Shown one piece after another: positions 49,169 to 60,700 of a DNA stretch of 64,000 bases (its first letter is position 1; each line of letters begins with the position of its first letter). The stretch is from Apteryx mantelli (taxonomy: Eukaryota; Chordata; Aves; Apterygiformes; Apterygidae). Below the pieces are notes generated by a model. That model had not been told where the DNA came from, ran no database searches, and saw only the letters and a program-made list of their open reading frames with translations. The stretch lies in NCBI RefSeq assembly GCF_036417845.1, contig NC_089981.1, positions 78,843,268-78,907,267 on the forward strand, given 5' to 3'. The translations under genes were made by a program, and so were the position numbers.

Positions 49169-52100
49169 GTAAATCCGCGCGGGGGCAGCTCCCGGCCTCG
49201 AGGCGCGGCGCGGTGCCCCGGGGCAGCGGGCGGGGCGGGGCGGGGCGGGGCGCGGGCGGCGGCGCCCGGGGCCGCGCTGGGGCCGCGGGGCGGAGCCCCC
49301 TGACGCTGGAACATCAGTAATGTAAACAAGGCACAAAAGCGATTCGTTTTGTTATTATTTACCATGATTCACGTCTGTCGGGGGGCTTAAGGCTGTCTGA
49401 ATTAAGGGTATTTCGTCTCTAAACGTAAGTGAATCGCGAACGCGTGACAGTTTTCAGTCAACGGAAATGAATCTGCGTGACTTGTGACCTTGCTGTGTGT
49501 TTTAAGGTTATACCCAGTTGTCCGGAGTCGTAGAATTGGTTTCACATCGGACTGTTCCGCAGGCAGCGTGTTAAGGTGGTAACAGCCATTCTCTGTGTAT
49601 TTTGAAGGGCTCAGGCTTCTGCCCTCCCGCGCACTCTCGTAACGACTGGATTGGCCCACCCGACAAATCCTCGAATCTCCGGCCCGTGGTCTTCTACGTT
49701 CCCCCAAATGAGTCGCTGCTGGAGCGGCGCCTTAGGGAGCTCAGGCAGGAGACCCAGGCGTGGAACCAGCAGTTCTGGGCCCGTCAGAACGCCTCGTTCC
49801 AGCAGGTGAGCGGGCAGGGGAAGCGCCGAGCCGCCTGGCGGTGCTGAGTCTCTCCGGGAGTTTGCAGTGCTGGCTGTTGCAACCAAAGGTGTTCGCACTC
49901 TCCGTTAAAAGGATTTGGTGACTGCGCAGTAGGATGACCTTGAGCTATGCTTCCCGCTTTATGTGGCTATCCCAAATAGCCAAGTTCACAAAATTATGAT
50001 TTTTGTCTTCATAAACTGGCATTAAATTCTGCTTGCAGTTACTTATTTCTTGCTTTTAATTGACACTATAGCTTATTTTAACAGGCTCAGTATCTTTGGG
50101 GAAGTTCCTTTTTGTCATTAACTTTAGTCTCAATGTTAATTTGTTTAGAATGACCTACAAAACTAAAGAGCTTGTGTATTTTACTGCTGCTAAGTGTATA
50201 AAAGGATATTTGCTTTTTGTTTTTCTATCTCGCACTGGAAATATAAAGTTGTAACCACCTGTACATGCAAGACTATAATATGTGACTAGAGCTGCTCTTG
50301 AAAATGATTCTGCAGCTTTTTTTGTTTGTCATAAGTGAGAGAAGTATAGGCAAGATCACCAAGGGTAAATGAGGGATGTGTCCTGTTGCACTGGCGGTGT
50401 ACCCCTACCAAGGCTAAAAGTGGGGACACTTTCAGTCTTGGTCTTTCTTTTAAATAGATTGTACCATTGGTAAGGAGACACTGAATTCTGTTGGAAGACT
50501 AATAACAATTCAGTAATACACCATCACTTGTGATGGTCTTCGATCATCATAGCCTCCCAAAACTTACAGAGGTCTCAGAGTAAATGAAGTTTGTTTGTTT
50601 GTTTGTTTTTTAATTGCATAGAACTGCTTTTTGAATTTGAAAAATCAAAATATAAATAATTATTCTTTTTCCATCTAAGTAACTTCAGTTTTTAAAGATT
50701 GCATATTTTTCTGTATACTCAAATTCTAAGATACATAACACAGCAAGTCTTCATAACTTGTCTTTTGTAAAACTTTGCAGGATTTGGATCCTGCAAAACA
50801 ATACTGAAGCTTGGCTGTAACTTTACTTTTACAGATAAGTTGCATATGTTTCAGTAGAACACTTGTATGAATTAACTGATGCACAGTTAACATCTAAGCA
50901 ACAAAATTATCAGTGTAATTAAGTCACTGGTTTCAGGAAAATGTTTTATTAACATCTCCGAGAATAATGAGTACTGTGTGTATTTTGAAGAGTATTAAGC
51001 ACTAAGCTGGCGTATGATTAAAAACAATGGTTAACTTCAAGGACTGAGTACATTGAGTTCTAATGTGGAAAAAATATATTTTAGGAAAAAGAAGAATTTA
51101 TTTATTCAAGACTGAAAGCCAAGGGTCTGAAAATGAGAGATGAAACAGGTCAGTGATGTCTTTTTTATAGTTTAGGATGCATTCTGAATTCTGTTTAACT
51201 TTGATTTTTGCTAGTTTATGCTGCTTGTGTTCTGTCACAAGTAGTTCTTCAGAGCAGGATTTGGAAGTGTTTTCAAGAGCCTAACAGAGAAGAAGGGGAG
51301 CTCTTCAAAGCTGTGCAGGTCAGATCTTCTGCATGGTTCCCCCCACGCCCTCTACTGGAGGGAATGTGCTGAAATCCTAGCGATACTTTCAGCATCCTGT
51401 AGTCTAAGGGGGAAGGTCTTTGTTTGTTTTTTACTTTCACACCTCATCACCCCAGTGAGCTAGCTGAGCTAAACATGCACTGTTTGGCCCAAGTAGGTAT
51501 TATGGTTGGGTGGGTAGATTCACACTCTTCAGCCTCAGGTCCATAATATGTACAACAAACACAGTATTTCTCCTTGAAGCAGAATGAGACAGCTTCGGAG
51601 GAGACAGCAGCTGCTGCTCTCTGACCTTCTTTGCCTGAGGATAGTTGCTGTAAAATGGTTGCCTCTCGAATTCATTATGTGAAACTGAAAACAAGATGCC
51701 TTCATAATACAGTGAGTTGGCCATTGTAGTATGAGCTTGAACATTTTGTTCGTAGAATAAAGATCTGTTTAACAGAACACCTGCTCTGATGTTCAGTATA
51801 TCACAGACCATTATGTTTCACTTTTATTTGTATCCCAGTGATCAGTTTGTAGTTGAGAAAGCATTTTAATTATGTGTTAAGAAAAAGGTTATTTTATATT
51901 GGTGTTTTGTTTTTTTAAGTTTTTATATCCTAGAAGCAAAAGAAAAAATAGTAAATTTGTACTTTCCTTAAAAATAAAATCACATTCAGTGCACATGTTG
52001 GAGTAATTGGTTTTGTTCTACCAAATGGCCCTAATGATGGGTGACGCTGGAGCAAAATTAATGCTATCCACAGTCTACTGGTTTGGAAATTTTCACTGAA

Positions 52101-55100
52101 GTCACAAGACACGTGTGTGTGTGTATCTCTCTCAGTAATAACCTATATGTATGTACAGTTGGAACAATGGTTATTTCTTGTATATACATGAAGACTCGGT
52201 TGGTTTTGCTGATACCAGAATAAAGAAGCAAATTAACTATAGCTGTTAAGCAGGCAGCCTTCAAATAGTCTTATGATAAGTTTACCTCATGGAAAGTTAA
52301 TCCATTGTAATATTTCAGATTTGTAAATATTGACAGATAGTCGTGATCAATAATTTACATTCTGATGATAAATCTCAGGAGCTTTAAAATGCATTTTGGA
52401 ACACTAACAAGTTGAATCTCTCAATTCTGTCTCCCTTATCATATCCCTGTCCCTTGGGACATTCAGATTTGATTCTCATTTTGGAAATATCAAAAGAGCC
52501 AGAAAGTTGGTATAGGAATTATCTGACAGAGGTCAGAATATCATCTGGTTCTCTGGCTGCTTCTTCTATGCTGTCGCCACAGTTCTTCCTTCATGATCTG
52601 TGGAGAGAATCCATCTTCTCTTATGTTCTGCTTTATATATGGGTGGCATGTTTGTGTTTTTTTTTTTTCTTTTTAATTCACGCATATGTTTTCAGGTCCT
52701 CTCTTGAACTTGCTTTTCCACAAGAGAATTGTCTACGCTGTTGTTAATAAATTAGACAACTTGAAGCATATACCCTCTGATATGAGTTACTTGAAATCTA
52801 CCAAAAGCAACAGAAAGAATTGTACTGTCCAGTCTCAGACTTTGAAATGTCTTGTCGGTCATGGATGGTATTCTTTCTACATTTATTGACTTCCTTGGGA
52901 GGGAATTCACGTTACTCTGAGTGCTCTCATGATGCTATTTAGACTTCATCCCTATGAGAGATGAATTTTATTCAAAGTGTAGATACTCCTAGATCACTTC
53001 ACTTTTCTTTCATAGGGGGCCACTAGCTCCCGAAATAATCAAAGATCTGATAAACATTGCCACCTTCAGAAGCAAAAACTGGCTTAAGGGTTGTCATGCA
53101 AGTTTCAAGATGATCAGTGTTTTTAATCTGCTGTGCTCCTTAGATAGATTAAAAAAAATTGGGAGATGGAACGATATTAACTTCTTCAAGGTTACACAGG
53201 AAGTCTGTAGGAACAAGGAACCAGACCTAGCTCTTGCTATTAAAACACTGGGTTCAGACTCAAGAAAGCTATCTTGACAATGTTATGCTAAAACTTATTT
53301 TCAGGTCAAAAGGCAACACTGAATGCAGAAGAAATGGCTGACTTCTACAAGGATTTCTTAAGTAAAAATTTTAGAAAGCATATGCATTATAACAGGTATG
53401 TAGATGGTTTTCTTGTTGAATATTATATTATTGCCTAAGTGAAGGGTATAAGATCAAATAGAAAAATTGAATGTTTTTTGCCATAATTGTTAAAATAGCA
53501 TCTAAAGCTATCATTTTAGAATTTGCAGAAAGATTTGAAAAAATGCTATTAGCATTTGACAGAAACTTATGCATTATGATCTGAGTTCTTCTGTGTACAT
53601 TTGATTTTGTGGAAAGGTAAAGCTGACATCATTCTTTCCAGAGACTTCAGTGAGACAAAATCAGGCACAGTTTTTTCTTTTATGGTACAAGTTTTTTCAT
53701 GCTGCTAATTGAAACTGATGAATATGTGAGTAAAACAATTGAGATTTCAAAATGACCAGATTCTAGTTGACTGTTTTTAAATGCATCAGATGAGGACTAG
53801 TAGTAAATGTGGTTCTTCTCAATATAAAATTGTTTCATGAGAGTAATATTTAGTATTTCTGCTTATTTTTGTTTTTATTATTTTGCAAGCTCATAGCAAA
53901 AATGAAACTGATTAGCTTTGAGGTTGCAGGTGGTTTGTGTGTGGTGAAGCCTGAGTCAAATGAGCCTCTGACCACTTCGGCTTCAGTGGGGTAATCTCAC
54001 ACCCACCCTCCCTCTTCACAGTGTTTGCTACATTATTTCAGTGTAGCTGTTTGTACAACAACTTGAAAAACTGCATTGGGGATCTGAAAAAGCTGAAAAA
54101 AAGCTTGCAAACACATTGCCCAGCAAACAGCTGTGCACAGTTGTTGGAGGGCTAGAAATGAGGAAAGAATGGGAAGCTGGGGAAGGATAATACTTCATCC
54201 AGTTTAAGCAACGCTGCCCACTGAACGTGAAACCACAACCTCAGTGTCTTCTCTGTGTTGGATTGAAAGAGTATTGGGCTCAAAGGTATTAAGTGTTCTT
54301 GGGTTCTGATGTTGTAACATTAGCAGTAATTCTACTACCATTCTAATTTATGTACAACAAATTGTGGTTTAGAGTTATTTGTGCGTATTCTACATTTACT
54401 GTAACAATATTTACTATTAAAAAAAATTACTGTAATGGAAATATTTAAAACAAAAATGCACACAATTTTTCTTGCTCATAGCAAACCCCAAAACCTAAGC
54501 AACAGCATGAAAACACTGAAAATAAAAAGTTGTTTTTAATAAGAATATGCTTGTTCAAATTGGCTACATTACATGAACTGATGACTGAGAAAGCAAACAG
54601 TTCTATCTCAGAACTGGCCATCAGAGGCCATTGCTGTGGTGAACTCTGGCTAATGTCCCATCTTCTTGGTAAGAGTTCAGGCTCTATTTCTAAACATGCC
54701 CCCCACCCCCTTGTTGCTGCCTTGTTATAAAATCAGGCAGTGCCAGTTGCATCATTGTAGTTATAAAGTGTAATGACACAGCCTTGAAAACAGTGGAGCT
54801 TATTGTAGGCATTCTGACTTTTGAGGAGTCATATTTAAAAAAAAATTTTTTTGTTTATGTATTTATCTATATGCTCTTCCCCAGTGTTGCCGGCTGGCCT
54901 GAAAACTGTGGCTGTGGAAGTGTTGAAATTTCTAAAGTTTAGTTAAATTGAGACAATGACTCTGCACAGACTCCCTGAATATATGTTTCAGAGTACTTAG
55001 ACTGGAAACACTGGTTAGAAAACCAGAATAAAAGTTCAAGAAGAAAATAAGAAATGAGACAAGAAATGGGAAAGGAACCGTTGCAATGTTAGCATGATAT

Positions 55101-56194
55101 TTTGATTTAACATGACTTTTTGGTGGGTAGCTCAGTGCTGCTTGTCAACATGGTTCTGGGTCCTGTCCTTATGAGAGGCTTATATCTTGGGTTTGTATTA
55201 GATCTATACATGAAAGGTTTCCCATTGAGATTGGCTAGCAGACCTAACACTCCCTGCTAGCTCTACAATAAGCATATTCTATTGCTTCTTGTGCAACACT
55301 TTACAAAATGGAGGAGAGGTGCTTATTGGAAACCAGAAGGACATGATTGAAATAGGCCCTCCAGAGGTGAAAGACTGATACAGATTATCTTATCTGTATC
55401 TTGATTTGATTCCAAAAGTCACGTATGCTTCATTAAAACTATTTAAAGATATGAAGACTCTAACTTTGGAAATATTAAGGGCATCATCTTTAAAACATAC
55501 TGAATTAGGAACCTAATGTTTGCCATAGCTGGTTATATAAGTTAGTCTTTGAAGTGTGATTTTATTTTATTTTCTCCACTTTATGGGTAGCCAGCCATGT
55601 CCTTTCCAACACATGCATCTTCATACACGCACAAGCAAATCTAACCCATAGCACAGCACTGTACACCAGACAGTTTTGTAACCACCTTTACTTCTGAAAC
55701 ATGTGATTTGGGTATGGTTATTTTAGCTTACCTAAATTCAAATATAATTGATCATAATATTACTTATTCTTTTTTTAATTTTTACAGTTAAGCTCTGAAT
55801 GGTTGTAGCCATATATTCTGCATGTAATTTGTTTGTGGATGTGGATATTTCACATTACATGACTAATCCACAGATTCTGTCTAGCCAGCTACATAATAGC
55901 AAAAATAGACATTTTCATGGGTTATTTAGTTCTAATTAGGCAGAAAAAGTGTTGCTACAGAGAATGGAAAATTCATGTCATCATTGAATTGTCATTTGTC
56001 AATGCCAAAGGATATTTTAATATAATCATGTGCCTTTCTCCTGTTCTTGTTTTGTGCATTTGTTATTCTCCTGTCTTTGGAATCCTAGAGATTGGTATAA
56101 ACGTAATTTTACTATCACGTTCCTCATGGGACAAGTAGCACTGGAGAGAGCTCTGAGGTGGCTTCGCTGGAAAAAGAAAAATATTGGAAATTAG
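49040..56194 (+). CDS. COA8: COA8 (APOPT1), mitochondrial cytochrome c oxidase assembly factor 8; five exons
   Basis: Joined coding exons are 49040-49168, 49608-49805, 51085-51148, 53305-53395 and 56089-56194. They total 588 bases, encoding 195 residues plus TAG. All four introns are GT-AG and the reading frame is kept (phases 0, 0, 1, 2). Residues 1-43 are Ala/Arg/Gly-rich and lack acidic residues before position 38, fitting a mitochondrial targeting sequence. The family core follows: CPP, then DWIGPPDK at residues 56-63, then a charged helical region with [11 protein letters not shown], and in exon 4 [14 protein letters not shown]. The last exon begins DWYKRNF and ends in a basic tail. Known role: COA8 acts in mitochondria to support complex IV assembly and protect it under oxidative stress; human loss causes COX deficiency. 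Vertebrate proteins are about 200 aa, so this model appears complete. The start is the first ATG in the frame, with G at -3 and +4. The frame stays open upstream, so the start rests on context and homology. Confidence 0.95.
49228..49251 (+). repeat. GGGGC pentanucleotide tandem array in COA8 intron 1
   Basis: GGGC is followed by four GGGGC units and continues into GCGGG, about 60 bases after the COA8 exon 1 donor. Five G runs on the coding strand make a G-quadruplex possible in DNA and in the nascent transcript. It mirrors the opposite-strand GCCCC array at 48916-48938. Confidence 0.8.
49608..49805 (+). CDS. COA8: COA8 coding exon 2 (DWIGPPDK core)
   Basis: Sixty-six codons are flanked by acceptor TTTTGAAG and donor CAG/GTGAGC, in phase 0 at both ends. 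It encodes residues 44-109, including [17 protein letters not shown] and the helical segment [20 protein letters not shown], the family's best-conserved block. An alternative acceptor seven bases downstream would break the frame with exon 1. Confidence 0.95.
50589..50612 (+). repeat. (GTTT)n microsatellite in COA8 intron 2
   Basis: About five GTTT units end in a T run. Confidence 0.8.
51085..51148 (+). CDS. COA8: COA8 coding exon 3
   Basis: A 64-base exon follows acceptor ATATATTTTAG and ends at donor ACAG/GTCAGT. It encodes [21 protein letters not shown] plus the first base of a Gly codon completed in exon 4. The text matches the EKEEF-SRLK-KGL segment of vertebrate COA8. Confidence 0.93.
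52112..52124 (+). repeat. Short (GT)n tract in COA8 intron 3
   Basis: About six GT dinucleotides; shorter than most polymorphic microsatellites. Confidence 0.7.
53150..53265 (-). mobile_element. MIR-like SINE relic in COA8 intron 3
   Basis: TTCTTCAAGGTTACACAGGA, AGTCTGTAGGAACAAGGAAC and ACACTGGGTTCAGACTC follow reverse MIR order. It ends about 40 bases before COA8 exon 4, so it lies close to the acceptor region without disturbing it. Confidence 0.6.
53305..53395 (+). CDS. COA8: COA8 coding exon 4
   Basis: A 91-base exon follows acceptor ATTTTCAG and ends at donor ACAG/GTATGT. It encodes [17 protein letters not shown] and then [11 protein letters not shown], with a split Arg codon at its end. 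This is one of the most conserved parts of the protein and secures the gene assignment. Confidence 0.95.
56089..56194 (+). CDS. COA8: COA8 terminal coding exon 5
   Basis: The exon follows acceptor AATCCTAG and completes the Arg codon, then reads [15 protein letters not shown] and [15 protein letters not shown] before ending NIGN and TAG at 56192-56194. The first half agrees with vertebrate COA8. The basic, tryptophan-bearing tail is less conserved in the family. Confidence 0.94.
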
Positions 56195-57710
56195 TGATCA
56201 CAGCTCCATGAAGATTATAGTACTGTATCTAGGCCTGTTCACTTGTTATCTATAGTGATGTTCAGAATCTGAATGTCTAATGCAATAATTACTTTGATCT
56301 GTTAGACTATGTAAATGAAAATTGCCATTGTTCTTAATTTATAACCACTATTTACGTTACCTTTTATTCCAAGAATATCTCAATTTTTTCCAACCCAAAA
56401 CACAACTGAGAAAACTATCAAAAGCTATCCTTTATTTACATTAAATTGAATGAATCTCAACCGTCACATTTTACCACAAAGTCAAAGCTCATAAAAAACA
56501 TGATCCAATATGTTGTGCCTGAAGTTTGGTCAGAGAATGTAATTTTCACCAACCATACAACTATATAAAAGACAAAAATGCCTCATTTTGCAGCATAGAT
56601 GCTCTGCAACAGTACTTATCCTCACTAATATAACATGATCGTGTAACTACGTTACTGCTGAAGGAATAAGTATGATTTGTGACTGTGCGTAGATTCAGTC
56701 TGATTTAGTATTGTCTTTCTTTCAATGTGATTAAATCCCATTATTAAGATTTAAGATATGATTTCATATAAATGACTAAGGCAATAGAATCTTCTTAAAT
56801 AATTTTGTTTCCTTTGGAAGAAACGTGTCCCCCTTGGACAAGAGTTCCTCTAACCTCTGGTAAAGATTTTTAGTTGTAGAGCAATAAAGTAGATGCATTG
56901 CCAGTCATTTAAAATCTTGATGAAGAAGGAAACTAATGCTTGGCTGTGTAAAGGAGAAGAATATTAGTAGTAATAAGCAGTGATTTCTACTGTTTATTTA
57001 CTTTGAACAGATTTGGTGTTCTCACCAGATTCGTTAAGGTACTCAAAGCAAGTTGATGGAGGGGGATTTTCTAGCCTCAAGGGATGCAACATCAACCGCA
57101 TAAAGGTTGATTTAAAACAATCTTAAAATTATATGCCCTATATCTGTCCTTTAAAAGTTCCATTTTATACAGTTAAATGGATTGGTCTTTTGATACAGTG
57201 CCTACTAAGAAGATTCTGTTAAAAAGAATGTTGTATGTTGTCAAACAAAGCATCTTTCCCCAAAGCCATGTTGTAGGGAAGGTTCTGGTTTTGGAAATGT
57301 CAGCTCAGTAGCCATTGGCCTGTTTTTCATATCTAAACATTGACATGATTTATTTATAGGCTTTTTCAGCTGGGAAAAAAAAGAGGTTTGTCTGTATTAA
57401 TAAATTGTAATAATTCCTTTGCAAAATGAAATAAATTTTAATTATATAGTAATGGATTACATTGTTTCATACAATGATGATTTTGTCAATCACTGAATTG
57501 TATTATTAAAGACTTAGTAAATAAAACCATTAATTAATAATGTTTTCTGAGGTAATAACCAGTATTTCTAAGAGAATACTATTTGTGAATGTTATTTACT
57601 GTATCAATACTGTAAAAATAAGTGTATATATTTTTTAAAGTTTTCAAATGCCATATTTATTTAGGAAAAGTAAATTATTGAAATAAACCATTGTGGGTAT
57701 GTGTTGTAAT
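56195..57710 (+). other. COA8: COA8 3' untranslated region (inferred extent)
   Basis: AT-rich sequence without recognised repeats follows the stop codon. Several poly(A) signals occur: ATTAAA at 56440-56445 and AATAAA at 56883-56888, 57430-57435, 57520-57525 and 57682-57687. The last is followed immediately by a GT-rich tract (TGTGGGTATGTGTTGT), the best complete 3'-end signature, so the UTR probably ends near 57705. Shorter isoforms are possible. Confidence 0.5.
57682..57687 (+). terminator. Candidate distal polyadenylation signal of COA8
   Basis: AATAAA is followed within about 5-20 bases by a GT-rich downstream element. It is the best-formed poly(A) site after the COA8 stop codon. Four other signals upstream remain alternatives. 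Confidence 0.5.
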
Positions 57711-60700
57711 TCTCCAGGACTTTACTTTAAATCATCTCTTATAGCACATAAGCTTTGACCACAATGTGGGTGCATGCTTTATTAAATAGTTTCAGTGTAA
57801 AACTTAAAAGAATGATTGGATAAAATACAAAAATAGTTTTAACGGCGGAGATCAGAACCCCAGTGAACTGATTGATAGTCATACCTTTTGACAACCTATG
57901 CATAAGGTCCCTAAGGTGCAGTTTCACATATGCTTTAAGTGGATAGAGGTCAATCAAAAGAAGCAGTTTCATCTTTTCTGAGCTCTTCACTTGTATTAAC
58001 ACAGACATTTCTGTGTTTGCCGGCTGAAACAGATCAAGAAATTTAACCACTACTAGAACTAATCCAAGGAAAAGAATGGTAGCTTGCAGTTGAGTTCATG
58101 TGCTTCATCGTGCAGGTATCTGAATGCTACTGTTGGTGTAAGGGAAGATATGGGCATCTGAATTGGAAGTTAGGATTGCACTTCAGTCAACTCACAGTGG
58201 TTGTGAAATTACTTCAGATCTCTATTCAAGTCTTCCATTGGATCCAGTCCTTGTGCTGACTGTGGAGATGCAAACAGGAACATTTTAGTAACAAAATGAC
58301 AGCTGTAAAACCCTCTTGACAGTTGGAAAGAATCCAGCTTTTCTGAACCTGTATTCTTTGTGTTGGTCACCCAAAAACAATATAATCAGCCTAAGATGGA
58401 TCATATTAGGACTCTACTCTGAGCTGTTTGTAGGTAAAATTTGTTGCCTTTATGGAGTCCCATTGTCTTCATTAAGATCCTACATGGACTGTTGCGCCCC
58501 TTCATTTAAAGCCTATTGAAGGAGGCTTTTATCTATTAGGTAAGTATGGAGCTCTGATTTAAAATATCTAATAGAGCCGTTATGAAATGACATTAAAAAT
58601 AATCCATCTGAAATTTTGAGTCTCATTACCAAAACTACATACACTTACTAAGATAATTATATTTTCCGAACAGTCAACGGCCATATCATTTTTGCTAGTG
58701 TTGCATTAATTTTGATATTTTTTTCTTGACTCAGAGCAGCTGTAATAATGCCAGCTGCTTTTAGATATTATTGATCACAAATCCTTTATGCATCAAAGCA
58801 AGAATTAGGAGCTCCCACAGACTACTGAAAATAAATTTTTTATGTATACAAAGGTCTGCTACAGTGGCTGAAGCTACTGAAATAGATCAAAGAGTGACTT
58901 CTCTGTGCATGTTTTCTGAGTATAGGAGAAATGCAGAAGAGCATGCTTATCATTTAGATATTTAGCTAATCCTGTCAGAAGGAACAAGCATTATTTCGTA
59001 TTTAGTAATGTCAGCACATGCCTTTTTAATCCACCTCCTCTGTAAAAGCATAATAAAGCAACAGTATCTTGGTATTATTCAATAATTTTAGATGGTTTGC
59101 ATTGACATGAGGAATGGTTATGTGCTGAGAATATTTTGGGTTTTTTGCTATTCATTGAACTTCTGCACTGAAGCATTAATTTTAACAGAATTGGGAGAAG
59201 GAGGAAGTGTCAAATGGGAATTGAAAGGCAGACTAACTAAAGGTTAGTTTGAAGTCATTGTAGCACCTGTATGTGTGATTAATAGGGATCTGTACATCTC
59301 AAAATAATTTGAAATAAAATACAATTCTCAATTTTATTAGGAGTTTTAAAAGTGGCGGTAGTAACTACTGAGAAGGATACCTTCTATGTTTAACTGAAAA
59401 TTCCAGGTGATAAAATAAGAATTCAGTTCCAAAGTTAGATTTGTCATTTAGAAACTAATGCTTTTTGGCCCCATTTTAAGGGGACTGTGTTGTGTTTGCC
59501 ATTTTCAGCTTCCACTCTCACTGAACAATGATGGTGTCCAATCAGGTATAACCATACAGGGCAATCAGATTTAGTCTAAACAAGAACTTAATTTACATCC
59601 TGAACAGAGCCCAAGGGCCACTCTTTTGCATAAAGACTGGGAGATTGAAATGCTTGCAGGAAGGAATAATATGTCTGGAACTGTAATATGCATGAATAAC
59701 ATTTTCATACTAAAAGCGATATCCACTGATTGCTGTAATCTGAACAGTAACCCCTTAAATGAATATTCAGCTTCATTCCTCAGAAAAATTTAATACTAGA
59801 AATACAAGTTATTTCCTTCATTAGTTCATTTCTTAAACAGAGTTTTAAGTACATGGAATGTGATGATATTGAAATGCATAGTCATTAATATTCATTATTG
59901 TATAAATCACTTTTGTGCCTTAACTTTGCATTCATTAATGGATTGTAACATTCACCCATGTACTGTGAGACTTAGCTGATGGATATTCTCAAATAGCAGA
60001 TGCTATGGAAGTGCAAAAGCAGTACTTTTGGCTAGAAATAGTAAAGGTTTAAATTTACATGATTCCTTTCTAATTGTTATTCTATTCAAGAGAAATATTA
60101 TTTTATACTATTACCCAGAGTCAAAAGCAGATGAAGAGTTGTAGAAGCCATGTAAATGCTCTGTAAGATGTGGTCCCTGTTCCAGACAGCTTGTTATTTT
60201 GTATCACTGGTTCAAACCAGATACCCATTTAATCTAGTTGCTTACTTTTTTTTTGAAGTGAAAGACACAATATCTTGCTTTCTGGTGTACGCAGGTTCTC
60301 ATCATTAGGGCTGGCCTGGGTGTGTTCAGAACAGGGCCTGAGATGGGCAATGGTTGCAAGAAGACTGTATGCGTTGTTTGGCTGCTGAGGCTGCCAGGAG
60401 GCAATTAGTGCTCAGCATAAAGTGGAGTAGCCCTGGAGCTACTTAGATCGACCGTGACTGGCAAGATTTTCAGACAGCCCCCATGCCAGTCAAGAACTGC
60501 TGGCATTCAGTAGTGCTCTGTTCACACCACTGCCTCCAAAGAATCCACTCAGACAGTTCAGCTACAGAATTGGCTATGGTAACTTTCATTAACTGAGCCA
60601 ATGCACATTAACTGGCAAAATGCAAGTTTCAGAACCATGAGAAATTCAGATCACTGTTCATACCTCATTGTTAAAGAACTTCCTGTTGACAGATTCTAGC

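Larger units (their letters stand above)
48230..49310. promoter_or_regulatory. CpG island / bidirectional BAG5-COA8 promoter
   Basis: About 1.1 kb of very GC-rich, CpG-dense DNA separates the divergent start codons of BAG5 (48118, minus) and COA8 (49040, plus), which are only about 0.92 kb apart. It is sharply bounded by AT-rich DNA on both sides. It holds a NotI-type GCGGCCGC site (48626-48633), repeated GCCCC boxes resembling Sp1 sites (48916-48938) and further GGGGC boxes (49228-49251). No TATA box is apparent, as expected for a housekeeping CpG-island promoter. Bidirectional activity is inferred from gene layout. Confidence 0.85.

Noticed and set aside
48263-49303. Long open frames (up to 346 codons plus, 303 codons minus) across the BAG5-COA8 CpG island
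   Set aside because: Products are Pro/Arg/Ala/Gly-rich, typical of GC-rich DNA with few stops. Only the COA8 exon 1 part (49040-49168) is supported by downstream homology.
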